A stretch of 64,000 nt of DNA from Dactylosporangium sucinum (GTDB taxonomy: Bacteria > Actinomycetota > Actinomycetes > Mycobacteriales > Micromonosporaceae). The stretch is taken from NCBI RefSeq assembly GCF_014647515.1, contig NZ_BMPI01000004.1, positions 103,683 through 167,682 of the forward strand, written 5' to 3'. Under the pieces are notes generated by a model, which saw nothing but the letters and a program-made list of their open reading frames with translations, searched no databases and was not told the DNA's origin. Position 1 is the first letter of the stretch; the number at the start of each line of letters is the position of its first letter. The position numbers and the translations under genes are program-made. This document shows, piece by piece, positions 36,974-48,431 of the stretch.

Positions 36974-36979
36974 AGCCTA
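36974..36979 (-). promoter_or_regulatory. -10 box of aminotransferase gene
   Basis: Read on the minus strand: TAGGCT, six bases, ATG at 36967; no ribosome binding site, so probably leaderless. Confidence 0.45.
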
Positions 36980-36995
36980 CGAGAGCGGCCGGTGA

Positions 36996-39083
<2,088 letters not shown>

Positions 39084-39165
39084 ATGAGGTGCCTGCGGAT
39101 AGTCTCGTCACCCGCAGGTCACGTATGGTGCGTGTCGTGAAGCCCGCTCGCAACCGTCTCGGCTC

Positions 39166-40506
39166 GTGACCGAACAGCCGTCCCGACGCCTGCAGGCGTT
39201 GCGTGTCGCCTCCCGCTTCGTGGGCGCCGGCCTGCTGGACCAGGTGGTCATCGCCACCGCCAACGCGGCGAACACGCTGCTCGGCGGCATTCTGCTGTCC
39301 AAGAGCCAGTTCGGCGCGCTCGCCCTCGCGCTCAGCGTGGGGTACTTCTCCATGTACCTCAACCGCGCCATCGTCGGCGACGTGCTGCTCGCGCTCGCGT
39401 CCCGCTACGACGGCGACCACCGCGCGCGGCTCATCCGCAACGGGCTCACCACGGCGCTGTGCTCCGGCCTCGTGACCACCCTGATCTTCGTCGCGATCTG
39501 GCTGCTGTGGCCGCACAGCGGCAAGATCGACCTGCACGAGCTGATCTGGCTGGCGCCGTTCATGCTGCCGATCATGCTGCACGACACCGCCCGCTGCGAC
39601 TACCTCGCCGACCGGCGCCCGGAGAAGGCGCTCGGCATCGACCTGGTGTGGTTCGGCACCCAGGCGGTCGCGATCGTCGCCATGGTGCTGACCGGCAACT
39701 CCAGCCCCGGCGGCCTCCTCGCGGCGTGGGGCATCGGCGCGACGGCCGGCGCCACCGTGTATGTCCTGCGCGAGGGGCACCTGCCCTGGGCCGGCAACCC
39801 GAAGGCCTGGCTGGCCGAGACCCGCCACCTCTCGGGCTGGTTCACCGCGACCGCGGTCGTCGCCCAGGTCCAGGTGCTCTCGATCAGCTTCCTCGTGGCG
39901 GGCAAGCTGTCGAAGATCGACCTGGGCAACCTGCGGTTCGTGCAGACCGTCCAGCTCCAGCCGGTGCAGAACCTCGTGGCGGCGATCCAGGGCCTGCTCG
40001 TGCCCCGCGCCTCCCGCAACGCGGCCGACGCCGCCAAGCCGGGCGCCGAGGGCCAGGCCGCCGCGGCCACCCTGCGCCGCCAGACCCGCCAACTGGCGAT
40101 CGCCTTCGCCATTCTCGGCGCGGTCATGGTCGCCGCCGTCTGGCCGCTCGTGTCGTGGATCCTGACCGAGACGGGCAAGTTCGCCGAGGCCGCCCCGCTG
40201 GCCCTGCCGATCGCCCTGCAGGGCGCGGTCTACCTGCTCCAGGTCCCGTTCACCGCGGCGATGCGGGGCATGCACCGGGCCCGGATGCTCTTCGTGCAGT
40301 ACGTGGTCTTCGCGGCGGTCTCGCTGACCGGCCTTTCGGTGGGCGCGAACTACGGTCTGCAGGGCGCCGCGTGGGGCTTGCTGACCGGCTCCACGGCCGG
40401 CCTGATCTGCATGATGGTGCTCTACGCCTACGCCCTCAAATGGGTCGGCCCACCGCCGGAGCCGGCCCCGGCGACCACTCGTCTGGACGCGGCCCAGAAC
40501 GCCTGA
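39166..40506 (+). CDS. polysaccharide flippase-like membrane protein (Wzx/MATE-type)
   Basis: 446 residues with about 12 hydrophobic helices, in the MOP exporter style of oligosaccharide flippases (early LLDQVVIATANAANTLLGGILLSKSQFG; later AAPLALPIALQGAVYLLQVPFTA). Likely moves lipid-linked sugars across the membrane for cell-surface polymer. Start GTG 39166. Its last 71 bases overlap the end of the convergent Wzy-like gene. Other genes of a polysaccharide locus follow, so the role is supported by context; the polymer is unknown. Confidence 0.85.
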   Translation: MTEQPSRRLQALRVASRFVGAGLLDQVVIATANAANTLLGGILLSKSQFGALALALSVGYFSMYLNRAIVGDVLLALASRYDGDHRARLIRNGLTTALCSGLVTTLIFVAIWLLWPHSGKIDLHELIWLAPFMLPIMLHDTARCDYLADRRPEKALGIDLVWFGTQAVAIVAMVLTGNSSPGGLLAAWGIGATAGATVYVLREGHLPWAGNPKAWLAETRHLSGWFTATAVVAQVQVLSISFLVAGKLSKIDLGNLRFVQTVQLQPVQNLVAAIQGLLVPRASRNAADAAKPGAEGQAAAATLRRQTRQLAIAFAILGAVMVAAVWPLVSWILTETGKFAEAAPLALPIALQGAVYLLQVPFTAAMRGMHRARMLFVQYVVFAAVSLTGLSVGANYGLQGAAWGLLTGSTAGLICMMVLYAYALKWVGPPPEPAPATTRLDAAQNA

Positions 40507-41797
40507 CGACGTCGGCCTCGGCGGCGAGGAGGAGCAGCCACAGGATGCCGCCGGTGCCGCCGATGAGCCACTCGTTGGTCACCGCGCTCAGCAGCGCCGC
40601 CGGGAGCAGGACCAGCAGCCAGGGTGGGGCGTTGGCGCGGCGGCGCCAGACGTTCCACAGCAGGAGCAGGAGGCCGGCCGCGAAGGCCAGCGCGCCGGCC
40701 ACGCCGGCCTTGCGGAAGGCCGCGATCGGGGCGTTGTCGACCGTAAGCTTGATGTCGGCGCCGCTCGACGCCCGGTAGACCGTCGCCCGGGCGTCGCGGG
40801 TGTTGCCGAGCAGCTGCTCGGGCGGCGAGTCGGCCCGCCAGTCCACCGCGACCTGCCGCCAGGTCTCGACGCGGCCGCTGCTCACGCCCGCGTCGCTGCC
40901 GTAGCGCTCCCTCAGCAGGAATCCCGGGCCGTTGACCACGAGCACCATCATGAGCGCGACAAAGGGTACAAGAGCATCACGCCAGGAAATCAGCGCGTAG
41001 GTCAGCGTGGCCACCGCCAGCAGCAGAAAACCCGTCCGCGAGTCGCTCACGCAGAGGATCAGCGCCGACACCGCCACCGCACCGATGCGCTGCCAAGCGG
41101 CCAGCGAGCGGTCGGCGCCGACCCGGATCGCGGCCAGCATCGCCGCCAGGGCCATCGCGTTGGGGTGCAGCAGCAGCCAGCGCATGCCCCAGAAGCGGTA
41201 CTCGAAGCCCGCACCCCACGGTGTGTCCGGCACGACGTGCGGCGTGGTGAACAGGTTGCCCGACCCGGCGAGCAGCAGCACCGCGATGCCGAACAGGAAC
41301 GACACCGCGATGCCCAGGCTGAACCGCGGGCCGCGGAAGGCGAGCACGACCAGGACGACGAGGCCGAAGTACCCGGCGTAGAGCAGGCGCTGCGCCGCGA
41401 TGTCGACCTTCAGGACCAGCAGCGCGCCGAGGATGCCGATCAGCCAGTACGAGACCCCGAGCCAGGCGGTGCCGAGCGCGCCCGGGTTCGACACGGGCGC
41501 CGCCCAGAAGAGGAACAGCAGGCCGGACAGCAGCAGCAGCGTCCACACGACGATGCCGGTGTTCGTGTACGTCCAGCTGAGCACGCCCTGGGCGAAGAAG
41601 ACCCCGCCCACCACCAGCCCGCGCCAGTCCACCCGCGGCACCAGGGACGCGCCGAGCGCCCCGGTGGCGGCCGCGAGCAGGCCCGCCACCGAGGCCAGCA
41701 GCGCGTCCAGGGCGCCGTCGACCATGAGTTCGACCGCCCCGGCGGCCAGCCCGACGGCGACCACCGCGACGACCGTCCACCGGGCCGGCACCGTCAC
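40436..41797 (-). CDS. O-antigen ligase/polymerase-like membrane protein
   Basis: 453-residue polytopic protein, about ten helices, with a large extracytoplasmic loop before the last ones (ERYGSDAGVSSGRVETWRQ) as in Wzy/WaaL proteins; conserved Arg in SDSRTGFLLLA and His in LLHPNAMALAA. Start GTG 41797 overlaps the glycosyltransferase stop by GTGA, so these two are coupled. Probably polymerises or ligates the repeat unit; partner of the flippase whose 3' end it overlaps. Confidence 0.82.
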   Translation of the reverse strand: MTVPARWTVVAVVAVGLAAGAVELMVDGALDALLASVAGLLAAATGALGASLVPRVDWRGLVVGGVFFAQGVLSWTYTNTGIVVWTLLLLSGLLFLFWAAPVSNPGALGTAWLGVSYWLIGILGALLVLKVDIAAQRLLYAGYFGLVVLVVLAFRGPRFSLGIAVSFLFGIAVLLLAGSGNLFTTPHVVPDTPWGAGFEYRFWGMRWLLLHPNAMALAAMLAAIRVGADRSLAAWQRIGAVAVSALILCVSDSRTGFLLLAVATLTYALISWRDALVPFVALMMVLVVNGPGFLLRERYGSDAGVSSGRVETWRQVAVDWRADSPPEQLLGNTRDARATVYRASSGADIKLTVDNAPIAAFRKAGVAGALAFAAGLLLLLWNVWRRRANAPPWLLVLLPAALLSAVTNEWLIGGTGGILWLLLLAAEADVVRRSGPRPDEWSPGPAPAVGRPI

Positions 41798-42951
41798 GGC
41801 GAGGAGATCACCGATGCGTAGATCGCCAGCAGCCGCTGGGTCAGCACGTCGGGCGAGAAGTGCTCCTGGTAGCGCCGCCGGGCGACGGGGGCCAGCTCGG
41901 CCGCGCCGGCGTGGGCCGCCCGCAGGCCGTCGGCCAGGGCCGCCGCGTCGGGCTGGACGACCCAGCCGGCGTCACCGGCGAGGTACGGCATGCCGCCCCG
42001 GTCGGTCACGAGCACCGGCCGGCCGCCGGACAGCGCCTCCAGGATGATCGTCGGGAGCACGTCGTGCCAGGTGGATGCGGCGATGACGCACGCCGCCCGG
42101 CCGATCTCCGCCCGTACCGCCGAATTGTCCACCGCGCCGAGATAGGTCACGTCGCCCCGGCGCGCCGCCGCATCGACCGCCAGCTGGCGCAGGGGCCCGT
42201 CGCCGATGATCCGCAGCGGGCCGAGCGCGCCGTCCGGGTGCCGCTCCCACGCGTCGAGCACCAGCGCGAGCCCCTTCTCGGGGCTGAGCCGGGCCGCGTA
42301 GAGGAAGCCCTCCCCGGATTGCTGCGCAGCGCCGGCGTCCGGGATCCCGTTCGGCTTCACCGTGATGCGCGCCTGCGGGATGCCGAAGTCCATCAGGTGC
42401 TCGGCGATCCGGTCGGTCAGCGCGATGAAGTGGTCGACGTGCTTCCAGGTGCCGCGGTGGTACGCCAGAGTGGCCGCCATCACGGCGGACTGGGCCTTCG
42501 AGTCGCGGTAGCAGGCGTGCCTGACCGCCGGCAGCGGGAACGCCTTCCCGCGGCACTCGGTGCAGATCTGCCCGTCGCGGAAGTACAGGCCGGGCGCGCA
42601 GACCTGCCGGTAGTTGTGCACCGTGTGGACCACCGGCACGCGGTGCGCGTGCGCGGTCCTGATGACCCACGGCGAGATCAGCGGGTACGGATTGTGCAGA
42701 TGGATGATGTCCGGTTTTTCGGATTTGAGGAGATCGGCCAGCGCGCGCTGCGACGCGCCGTTGCGCACCGGGGACAGTGGCAACAGCACCTTCTGCGCGG
42801 TGGAGAAGGTGCCGATCTCGTCGGAGCTGCGCAGGAACGGCAGCACGGTGACCCCGGCCCCGGTGAGCTGCGCGATCTCCGCATCGACGATGACGTTTTC
42901 GCCCGACGGCTGGCCGGACGCATAGCGGTTGTGCGCGACGACGACCTTCAT
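41794..42951 (-). CDS. GT4-family glycosyltransferase
   Basis: GT-B fold retaining glycosyltransferase of 385 residues. N-terminal VVVAHNRYASGQPSGENV and IIHLHNPYPLISPWVI; C-terminal nucleotide-sugar site in FLYAARLSPEKGLALVLDAW and the ExxxxxGRP-type motif ILEALSGGRPVLV. A Cys-rich insert (CAPGLYFRDGQICTECRGK) lies in the middle, as in some WcaA/WbnK-like enzymes that act on O-antigen units. First gene of the minus-strand pair with the Wzy-like gene. Sugar donor unknown. Confidence 0.92.
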   Translation of the reverse strand: MKVVVAHNRYASGQPSGENVIVDAEIAQLTGAGVTVLPFLRSSDEIGTFSTAQKVLLPLSPVRNGASQRALADLLKSEKPDIIHLHNPYPLISPWVIRTAHAHRVPVVHTVHNYRQVCAPGLYFRDGQICTECRGKAFPLPAVRHACYRDSKAQSAVMAATLAYHRGTWKHVDHFIALTDRIAEHLMDFGIPQARITVKPNGIPDAGAAQQSGEGFLYAARLSPEKGLALVLDAWERHPDGALGPLRIIGDGPLRQLAVDAAARRGDVTYLGAVDNSAVRAEIGRAACVIAASTWHDVLPTIILEALSGGRPVLVTDRGGMPYLAGDAGWVVQPDAAALADGLRAAHAGAAELAPVARRRYQEHFSPDVLTQRLLAIYASVISSP

Positions 42952-42995
42952 GACGGAAAAAGCCTACGGCCCGCGTTTTGCGGCAGACTGTACGG

Positions 42996-43856
42996 GTGCC
43001 TGAGCTTCCCGAGGTCGAGGCGCTCGCCGCGTTCCTGCGGGAGCGCGCCGTCGGCCACACCGTCGAGCGGATCGAGGTCTCCGCGATCTCCGCGCTCAAG
43101 ACGTTCGACCCGCCCATCACCGCCGCCACCGGAAAGCCGATCACCGGCGCCTCCCGGCACGGCAAGTTCCTCGACGTCCACGTCGGCGACGACCTCCACC
43201 TCGTCGTGCACCTGGCCCGGGCCGGCTGGCTGCACTACCGCGACACGTTCAACGCCAAGACGCCGCTCAAGCCGGGCTCCGGCCCGATCGCGCTGCGCGT
43301 GCGCCTCGACGACGAATCCGGCTTCGACCTCACCGAGGCCGGCACGAAGAAGAGCCTCGCGGCGTACTTCGTGACCGACCCGCGGCTGGTGCCCGGCGTG
43401 TCGCGGCTCGGCCCGGACGCGCTCGCGGTGTCCGCCGACGAGTTCGCCGCCGCCATCCGCTCCCGCAAGGGCCAGGTCAAGGGCGTCCTCACCGATCAGA
43501 CCATCCTGGCGGGCGTCGGCAACGCATACTCGGACGAGATCCTCCACGCGGCGAAAATGTCACCCTTCGCGCTGACCAGCAAGATCACCGATGAGGCCAT
43601 GACCCAGCTGCACGCCGCCGTGCGCAGGGTCCTCACCGACGCGGTGACCCGGTCGGTCGGGCAGAAGGCCGCCACGTTGAAGTCCGAGAAGCGCTCCGGC
43701 CTGGCCGTCCACGCGCGCACCGGGCTGCCGTGCCCGGTCTGCGGCGACACCGTGCGCGAGGTCTCGTTCGCCGACACCTCGCTGCAGTACTGCCCCACGT
43801 GTCAGACCAACGGCAAACCCTTGGCGGACCGCCGGCTTTCGAAGCTCGTACGCTGA
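42996..43856 (+). CDS. Fpg/Nei-family DNA glycosylase
   Basis: Base-excision repair glycosylase/AP lyase, 286 residues. Begins PELPEVEAL after the initiator, so Pro2 and Glu3 are the catalytic pair; the lysine of the beta-hairpin is in GASRHGKFLD; H2TH region is DQTILAGVGNAYSDEILH; the C-terminal zinc finger is CPVCGDTVREVSF...CPTC with four Cys. GTG 42996 is fixed by the PELPEVE start. Divergent from the glycosyltransferase and unrelated to the surface polymer. Fpg versus Nei cannot be told for certain, though the intact Cys4 finger and ILAGVGNAYSDEIL fit actinobacterial MutM/Nei2 types. Confidence 0.95.
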   Translation: MPELPEVEALAAFLRERAVGHTVERIEVSAISALKTFDPPITAATGKPITGASRHGKFLDVHVGDDLHLVVHLARAGWLHYRDTFNAKTPLKPGSGPIALRVRLDDESGFDLTEAGTKKSLAAYFVTDPRLVPGVSRLGPDALAVSADEFAAAIRSRKGQVKGVLTDQTILAGVGNAYSDEILHAAKMSPFALTSKITDEAMTQLHAAVRRVLTDAVTRSVGQKAATLKSEKRSGLAVHARTGLPCPVCGDTVREVSFADTSLQYCPTCQTNGKPLADRRLSKLVR

Positions 43857-43861
43857 CGCCT

Positions 43862-45310
43862 GTGCGCCGTGCTTTCTGGGTGGCTTTCGCCGCCTTCTTC
43901 CTGCTGGGTTCGGCCTGGGCGCTCGCCCTGCCGGTCAACGGCACGTATGACGAGAAGCAGCACCTGGTCCGCGCCTACGCGGTCTGGAGTGGCCAGTGGC
44001 TGCCCGAGGGCCGTGCCGTCGACGCGAGCGGCATCGAGACCAACGCGTTCACCGGGCCGCGCAGCCTGCTGCCGGAGAACGCGGACTGCACCTGGATCGA
44101 CAAGCCGACCTACCGGCCGGCGTCCTGCCTGGTCACCACGTCGGATCGCACGGAGACGCTGGTGCCGAGCGCGGCCGCGCGGTACAGCCCGGTCTACTAC
44201 GCCCTCGTCGGCCTCCCGCTGCGGATCAGCCCCGACGGCACCGGCCTGATCCTGTCCCGCCTGCTGTCCGCCGCGCTCACCGCGCTGCTGCTCGCCGCCG
44301 CCGTCGGGCTGGCCGTGCGGGCCGGCAACCGGCTGCTCGCCGCCGCGATCGTGCTGGCCGCCACCCCCATGGCGCTGAACCTGGCCGGCTCGATCAACCC
44401 CAACGGCCTGGAGATCGCCGCCGGTGTGCTGCTCTTCGTGGCCCTGCTGACCCGGGCCTACGCGCCGGCCGGGGTCGCTGCGGCGCTCCTGCTGACGGTC
44501 CGGGATCTCGGTCCGGTCTTCACGGTGGGGGTACTGGCGGTGTCGCTCTTCGTCAGCCGCACCTCGCCGCGCGCGCTGCTGCGCCGCTCGTTCCTGGTCC
44601 CGGCCGCGCTCGGCGCCGCCTTCGCGGTGTTCTGGATCGCCGTCGCCGCGCGCTCCAGCGACCTGGAGACGACCCGCACCATCCCGCCGACCACCTCCGG
44701 CGCGATCCTGCGCGACATCGCCGACAACCGGGCCGAGTTCTGGGTCCGCCAGGTCGTGGGCCAGTTCAACTACGGCGAGACCACGGTTTCGATCGGCATG
44801 ATCGCGCTCTGGTACCTCCTGGTCGCGGCCCTGGTGCTCCCCGCGCTCTGGTTCGGCGACCGCCGGCTGCGCCTCGGCATCGTGGCGACCGCGGCGGCGT
44901 GCGTGGTCCTGCTGGTGGCCATGGAGCTGTACTTCGCCCCGAAGGTCGGGCATTTCGCCCACGGGCGGTACATCATGCCCCTCGGTGTCGGCGTGGTGCT
45001 GCTGGCCGCGTTCGCTGAGCGTTACACAGCGTGGTTGACCGACCGGGGCTGGCTCGGTCGCGTGGTGCTCGCCGGCGTGGCGTTGACCGTACCGATGGAT
45101 CTCTATGCCCTGGCGCGGGTCATGACGCGGTTCCAACACGGCATCAGCCATGGTCTCGACCCGCTCGGCGGCACCTGGCACCCTGCCGCGGGCAGCGTCG
45201 TGCCGCTGCTGTGCTGTGCGGTGGGTGGCGTACTACTCGGGGTGATCGTCACGCGGAGTTCTGTCCGGCCTACGGCACAGCACTCGACAGCCAACACGTT
45301 GAGCAACTAG
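43862..45310 (+). CDS. DUF2142 membrane protein
   Basis: 482-residue membrane protein of the DUF2142 group, thought to be related to glycosyltransferases of the GT-C type that use lipid-linked sugars. About ten helices; large loop after the first helix with NGTYDEKQHLVRAYAVWSGQWLPEG (conserved acidic DE pair as in GT-C enzymes) and a Cys pair (CTWIDKPTYRPASC). GTG 43862 lies 5 bases after the glycosylase stop, so transcription is probably shared, but the tie to surface sugars is through the next gene. Confidence 0.85.
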   Translation: MRRAFWVAFAAFFLLGSAWALALPVNGTYDEKQHLVRAYAVWSGQWLPEGRAVDASGIETNAFTGPRSLLPENADCTWIDKPTYRPASCLVTTSDRTETLVPSAAARYSPVYYALVGLPLRISPDGTGLILSRLLSAALTALLLAAAVGLAVRAGNRLLAAAIVLAATPMALNLAGSINPNGLEIAAGVLLFVALLTRAYAPAGVAAALLLTVRDLGPVFTVGVLAVSLFVSRTSPRALLRRSFLVPAALGAAFAVFWIAVAARSSDLETTRTIPPTTSGAILRDIADNRAEFWVRQVVGQFNYGETTVSIGMIALWYLLVAALVLPALWFGDRRLRLGIVATAAACVVLLVAMELYFAPKVGHFAHGRYIMPLGVGVVLLAAFAERYTAWLTDRGWLGRVVLAGVALTVPMDLYALARVMTRFQHGISHGLDPLGGTWHPAAGSVVPLLCCAVGGVLLGVIVTRSSVRPTAQHSTANTLSN

Positions 45311-45463
45311 TGTCGGCCGGTCGTCGTCGGTTGCCCCGGCCGCCATGGGACACTCTTTACGTGCTTTCCGGTGTCCGTGACCACGCCATGAAGACGGGCA
45401 ACCCAACCGGTCGAGCAGCTGAGCTCCGCGGCCCCGCGCCGTGGGGCGAGAGGACGCACTGAG

Positions 45464-47029
45464 GTGACCGCTAGTCTCCAACGTCCGGCCACCCCGCCGA
45501 GCCGGAGATCGACCTTGGGTGAACTCGACAGTTTCGAGATCCTCCCCGATCACGCCCTGACTCCGCTGGGCCCCAACGGCGTGCCCCGCTCGGGCTGGCA
45601 GCGCACCAAGCGCGCCGCTCGCTGGCACCGCCCCTATGCCGCCCTCCTGCTGGTGCTCGACGCCGGCGCGGTGGCGCTCGCCAGCCTGACCGCGCTGTCG
45701 AACATCGACCCCAACAAGACCAACGCCGGCTTCCAGCACAACCCGGGCCTGTTCAACCTGACGGCCTACGTGCTGCTGCCGCTGATCTGGATCATGGTCC
45801 TGTGGGGCCACGGCGCCTACGACCGGCGCTACCTGGGCACCGGCACCGACGAGTTCAAGCGCGTGGTCCGCGCCTCGTGGACCGTCGTGGCGATCGTCGC
45901 CTTCGCCGCCTTCGCGTTCAAGACCGACGTCTCCCGCACCACGGTCGGCACCGCGCTGGTCGGCGCCCTGCTGTATGTGCTGTTCCTGCGCTATCTGGCG
46001 CGGCGCGCGCTGTATCTCTCGCGGACGAAGTTCCACCTCGCGACCCACCGCGTGCTGCTCATCGGCACGCTGCAGGAGGCGATGGAGGTCCACCAGGCGA
46101 TCGCCCGCGACCCCGCGGCGGGCCTGGTGCCGGTCGCGATCCACCTCACCGAGGGCTACGCGCCGCACCCGAACACCAACACGCCGGTCCCGGTCCACGC
46201 CGGCCGCGACATCCTCTCGCTCGTCCGGGAGATCAACGCCGACACGATCGCCGTCTGCGGCTCCGCCAGCGCCGAGCCGGTCGAGCTGCGCCGACTGGCC
46301 TGGCAGCTGGAGGGCACGGGCATCGAGCTGGCCGTCGCGCCGCAGCTCACCGACATCGCGGGCCCGCGGGTGCACATCCGCCCGATCGAGGGCATCCCCC
46401 TGCTGTACGTCGAGGAGCCCAAACTCTCGGGCCTCGGCTGGCTGTTCAAGAACGTGATGGACCGGGTGCTCGCCCTGATCGCCCTCCTGGTCGTCCTGCC
46501 CTTCTTCCCGATCATCGCCCTGGCCATCAAGCTCTCCGACCCGGGCCCCATCTTCTTCCGCCAGCCGCGCGTGGGCCGCGAGGGCAAGACGTTCCGCGTC
46601 TGGAAGCTGCGGACGATGTACGTCGACGCCGAGGAACGCCAGGCGATGCTCGACGACCAGAACGAGAGCGACGGCCTGCTCTTCAAGATGAAGAACGACC
46701 CGCGCGTGTTCAAGGTCGGCAAGTGGCTCCGCGCCACCTCGATCGACGAGCTCCCACAGATCCTCAACGTCCTCATGGGCGAGATGTCGCTGGTCGGCCC
46801 CCGCCCGCTCCCGGCCGAGGACGGCGACTTCCTGGGCGACGTCCGCCGGCGCCTCCTGGTCCGCCCGGGCATCACGGGCCTGTGGCAGGTGAGCGGCCGC
46901 AGCGACCTGAGCTGGGACGACGCGGTCCGCCTGGACCTGTACTACGTCGACAACTGGTCCCTGGTCCTCGACCTCCACACGCTGTGGCGCACGGTCGGCG
47001 TGGTCGTCTTCCGCAAGGGCGCCTACTAG
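45464..47029 (+). CDS. polyprenyl glycosylphosphotransferase (initiating sugar transferase)
   Basis: 521 residues, WbaP/WcaJ-like: starts polysaccharide units by moving a sugar 1-phosphate to undecaprenyl phosphate at the inner membrane. Four or five N-terminal helices, a cytoplasmic Rossmann-like part (about 195-310; THRVLLIGTLQEAMEV), a reentrant helix (FKNVMDRVLALIALLVVLPFFP), then the catalytic domain with RVWKLRTMYVDAE, DELPQILNVLMGEMSLVGP and RPGITGLWQVSGRSDLSWD. GTG 45464. Upstream 153 bases contain a dyad GGACAC/GTGTCC (45348-45376). A key gene of the surface polymer locus. Confidence 0.94.
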   Translation: MTASLQRPATPPSRRSTLGELDSFEILPDHALTPLGPNGVPRSGWQRTKRAARWHRPYAALLLVLDAGAVALASLTALSNIDPNKTNAGFQHNPGLFNLTAYVLLPLIWIMVLWGHGAYDRRYLGTGTDEFKRVVRASWTVVAIVAFAAFAFKTDVSRTTVGTALVGALLYVLFLRYLARRALYLSRTKFHLATHRVLLIGTLQEAMEVHQAIARDPAAGLVPVAIHLTEGYAPHPNTNTPVPVHAGRDILSLVREINADTIAVCGSASAEPVELRRLAWQLEGTGIELAVAPQLTDIAGPRVHIRPIEGIPLLYVEEPKLSGLGWLFKNVMDRVLALIALLVVLPFFPIIALAIKLSDPGPIFFRQPRVGREGKTFRVWKLRTMYVDAEERQAMLDDQNESDGLLFKMKNDPRVFKVGKWLRATSIDELPQILNVLMGEMSLVGPRPLPAEDGDFLGDVRRRLLVRPGITGLWQVSGRSDLSWDDAVRLDLYYVDNWSLVLDLHTLWRTVGVVVFRKGAY

Positions 47030-47049
47030 CCCCGGCCGCGCACCAACTC

Positions 47050-47105
47050 CATGATCCATGGAGACTTCTGGTCGCCATGACAGCCAGCAGTCTCCATCGA
47101 TCATG
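47050..47105. repeat. 56-base imperfect palindrome
   Basis: Arms 47050-47066 (CATGATCCATGGAGACT) and 47089-47105 (AGTCTCCATCGATCATG) match with one mismatch in 17; the inner part (CTGG...CATG...CCAG) pairs further. It lies between the sugar transferase stop and the histidine kinase. Could be the terminator of the sugar transferase gene; resembles other dispersed palindromes here in build, but not in sequence. Confidence 0.65.
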
Positions 47106-47221
47106 AGACGCCTTCCGGCGCCCGCCCCGCCAGGCGCCGGACTTTTCCGAATTGTCGGATAGGTCTGGCGGGTGCGGCGGGGCTCGGGGTGGCCTGGTCA
47201 AAGGGCGGCGGCGACGTCACG

Positions 47222-48418
47222 ATGATGCGCGTGGAAGGGAACCTCATCGCCGCGCTCGTCGTTGTCGTGCTGGCGGCCGCGCTCGGCGGGGCGGTGTATG
47301 CCGCGATCCGCCTCCGCAGCCGGCGCGCCATCGCGACCGCCGCGCAGCGGGCGACGTACGACGTCCTCCACATCGCCGCCCTCGCCGCCGAGCCGCTGCG
47401 GGCCGGGCTCACCGAGGCGGCCGCCGGGAAGGCCATCCGGCACCTGCGCACGCTCACGGGTGCCGCCGGGATCGCGGTCACCGACCCGCAGCGGGTGCTG
47501 GCGTTCGACGGCGCGGGTGATCATCACCGCGAGCAGGTGGCGGTCGCCGCCACCAAGGCCGTCACCGCCGGCCGCTCGACCGTGCTCAGCAGCGACGAGC
47601 TGCCCTGCGACCTGGTCGACTGCCCGGTCCGCGGCGCGGTGGTCGTGCCGCTCGCCCAGCGGGAGGGCGCCGTCGTCGCGCTGTCCGACGGGCCGCCGGC
47701 GCCCGGGCTGGTCCAGGCCACGGCCGAGACCGCCCGCTGGGTCGGCACCCAGCTCGCGCTCGCCGAGCTCGACACCTCGCGGGCCCGCCTCGCGCGGGCC
47801 GAGGTGCGGGCGCTGCGGGCCCAGATCAGCCCGCACTTCATCTACAACGCGCTGACCGCGATCGCCAGCTTCGTGCGCACCGACCCCGAGCTGGCGCGGG
47901 AGCTGATCCTGGAGTTCGCCGAGTTCACGCGGTACTCCTTCCGGGCGCACGGCGAGTTCACGACGCTCGCCGAGGAGCTGCGATCCATCGACCGGTACCT
48001 CACCATCGAGCGCGCCCGCTTCGGCGAGCGGCTCCAGGTACGCCTGCAGATCGCGCCGGAAGTCCTGCCGGTCACCCTGCCGTTCCTCTGCCTGCAGCCC
48101 CTGGTCGAGAACGCCGTGCGGCACGGGTTGTCGCGCAAGCCCGGCATGGGCACGATCAGCATCGTGGCGCGCGACGCGGGGGCCGAGTGTCACATCACCG
48201 TCGAGGACGACGGCGTGGGCATGGACCCCGAGCAGCTGCTCAGGGCCGACGACAGCACCGACGCCGGGCAGCACGTGGGCTTGCGCAATGTCGACGATCG
48301 GCTACGTTCGGTCTTCGGCGACGGCTTCGGCGTCGTGGTCGAAACGGCGCCCGACGCCGGCACCAAAGTGAGCATGCGGGTCCCGAAGTTCCACCCAGGA
48401 GTCAGGAGCGGCGCATGA
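47222..48418 (+). CDS. LytS-type sensor histidine kinase
   Basis: 398 residues. One N-terminal helix (about 7-28), a GAF-like linker (about 65-180), then the LytS His-kinase domain: phospho-acceptor His205 in QISPHFIYNAL, N-box LQPLVENAVRHGL and G-box DDGVGMD. Typical partner of LytTR response regulators, and that regulator gene follows after 13 bases. ATG 47222 or 47225 are both possible. In actinomycetes such kinase/LytTR pairs often lie by DUF485-symporter genes and control carboxylate uptake; that pattern holds here, with two such operons downstream. Confidence 0.92.
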   Translation: MMRVEGNLIAALVVVVLAAALGGAVYAAIRLRSRRAIATAAQRATYDVLHIAALAAEPLRAGLTEAAAGKAIRHLRTLTGAAGIAVTDPQRVLAFDGAGDHHREQVAVAATKAVTAGRSTVLSSDELPCDLVDCPVRGAVVVPLAQREGAVVALSDGPPAPGLVQATAETARWVGTQLALAELDTSRARLARAEVRALRAQISPHFIYNALTAIASFVRTDPELARELILEFAEFTRYSFRAHGEFTTLAEELRSIDRYLTIERARFGERLQVRLQIAPEVLPVTLPFLCLQPLVENAVRHGLSRKPGMGTISIVARDAGAECHITVEDDGVGMDPEQLLRADDSTDAGQHVGLRNVDDRLRSVFGDGFGVVVETAPDAGTKVSMRVPKFHPGVRSGA

Positions 48419-48431
48419 AAACGACAACACC

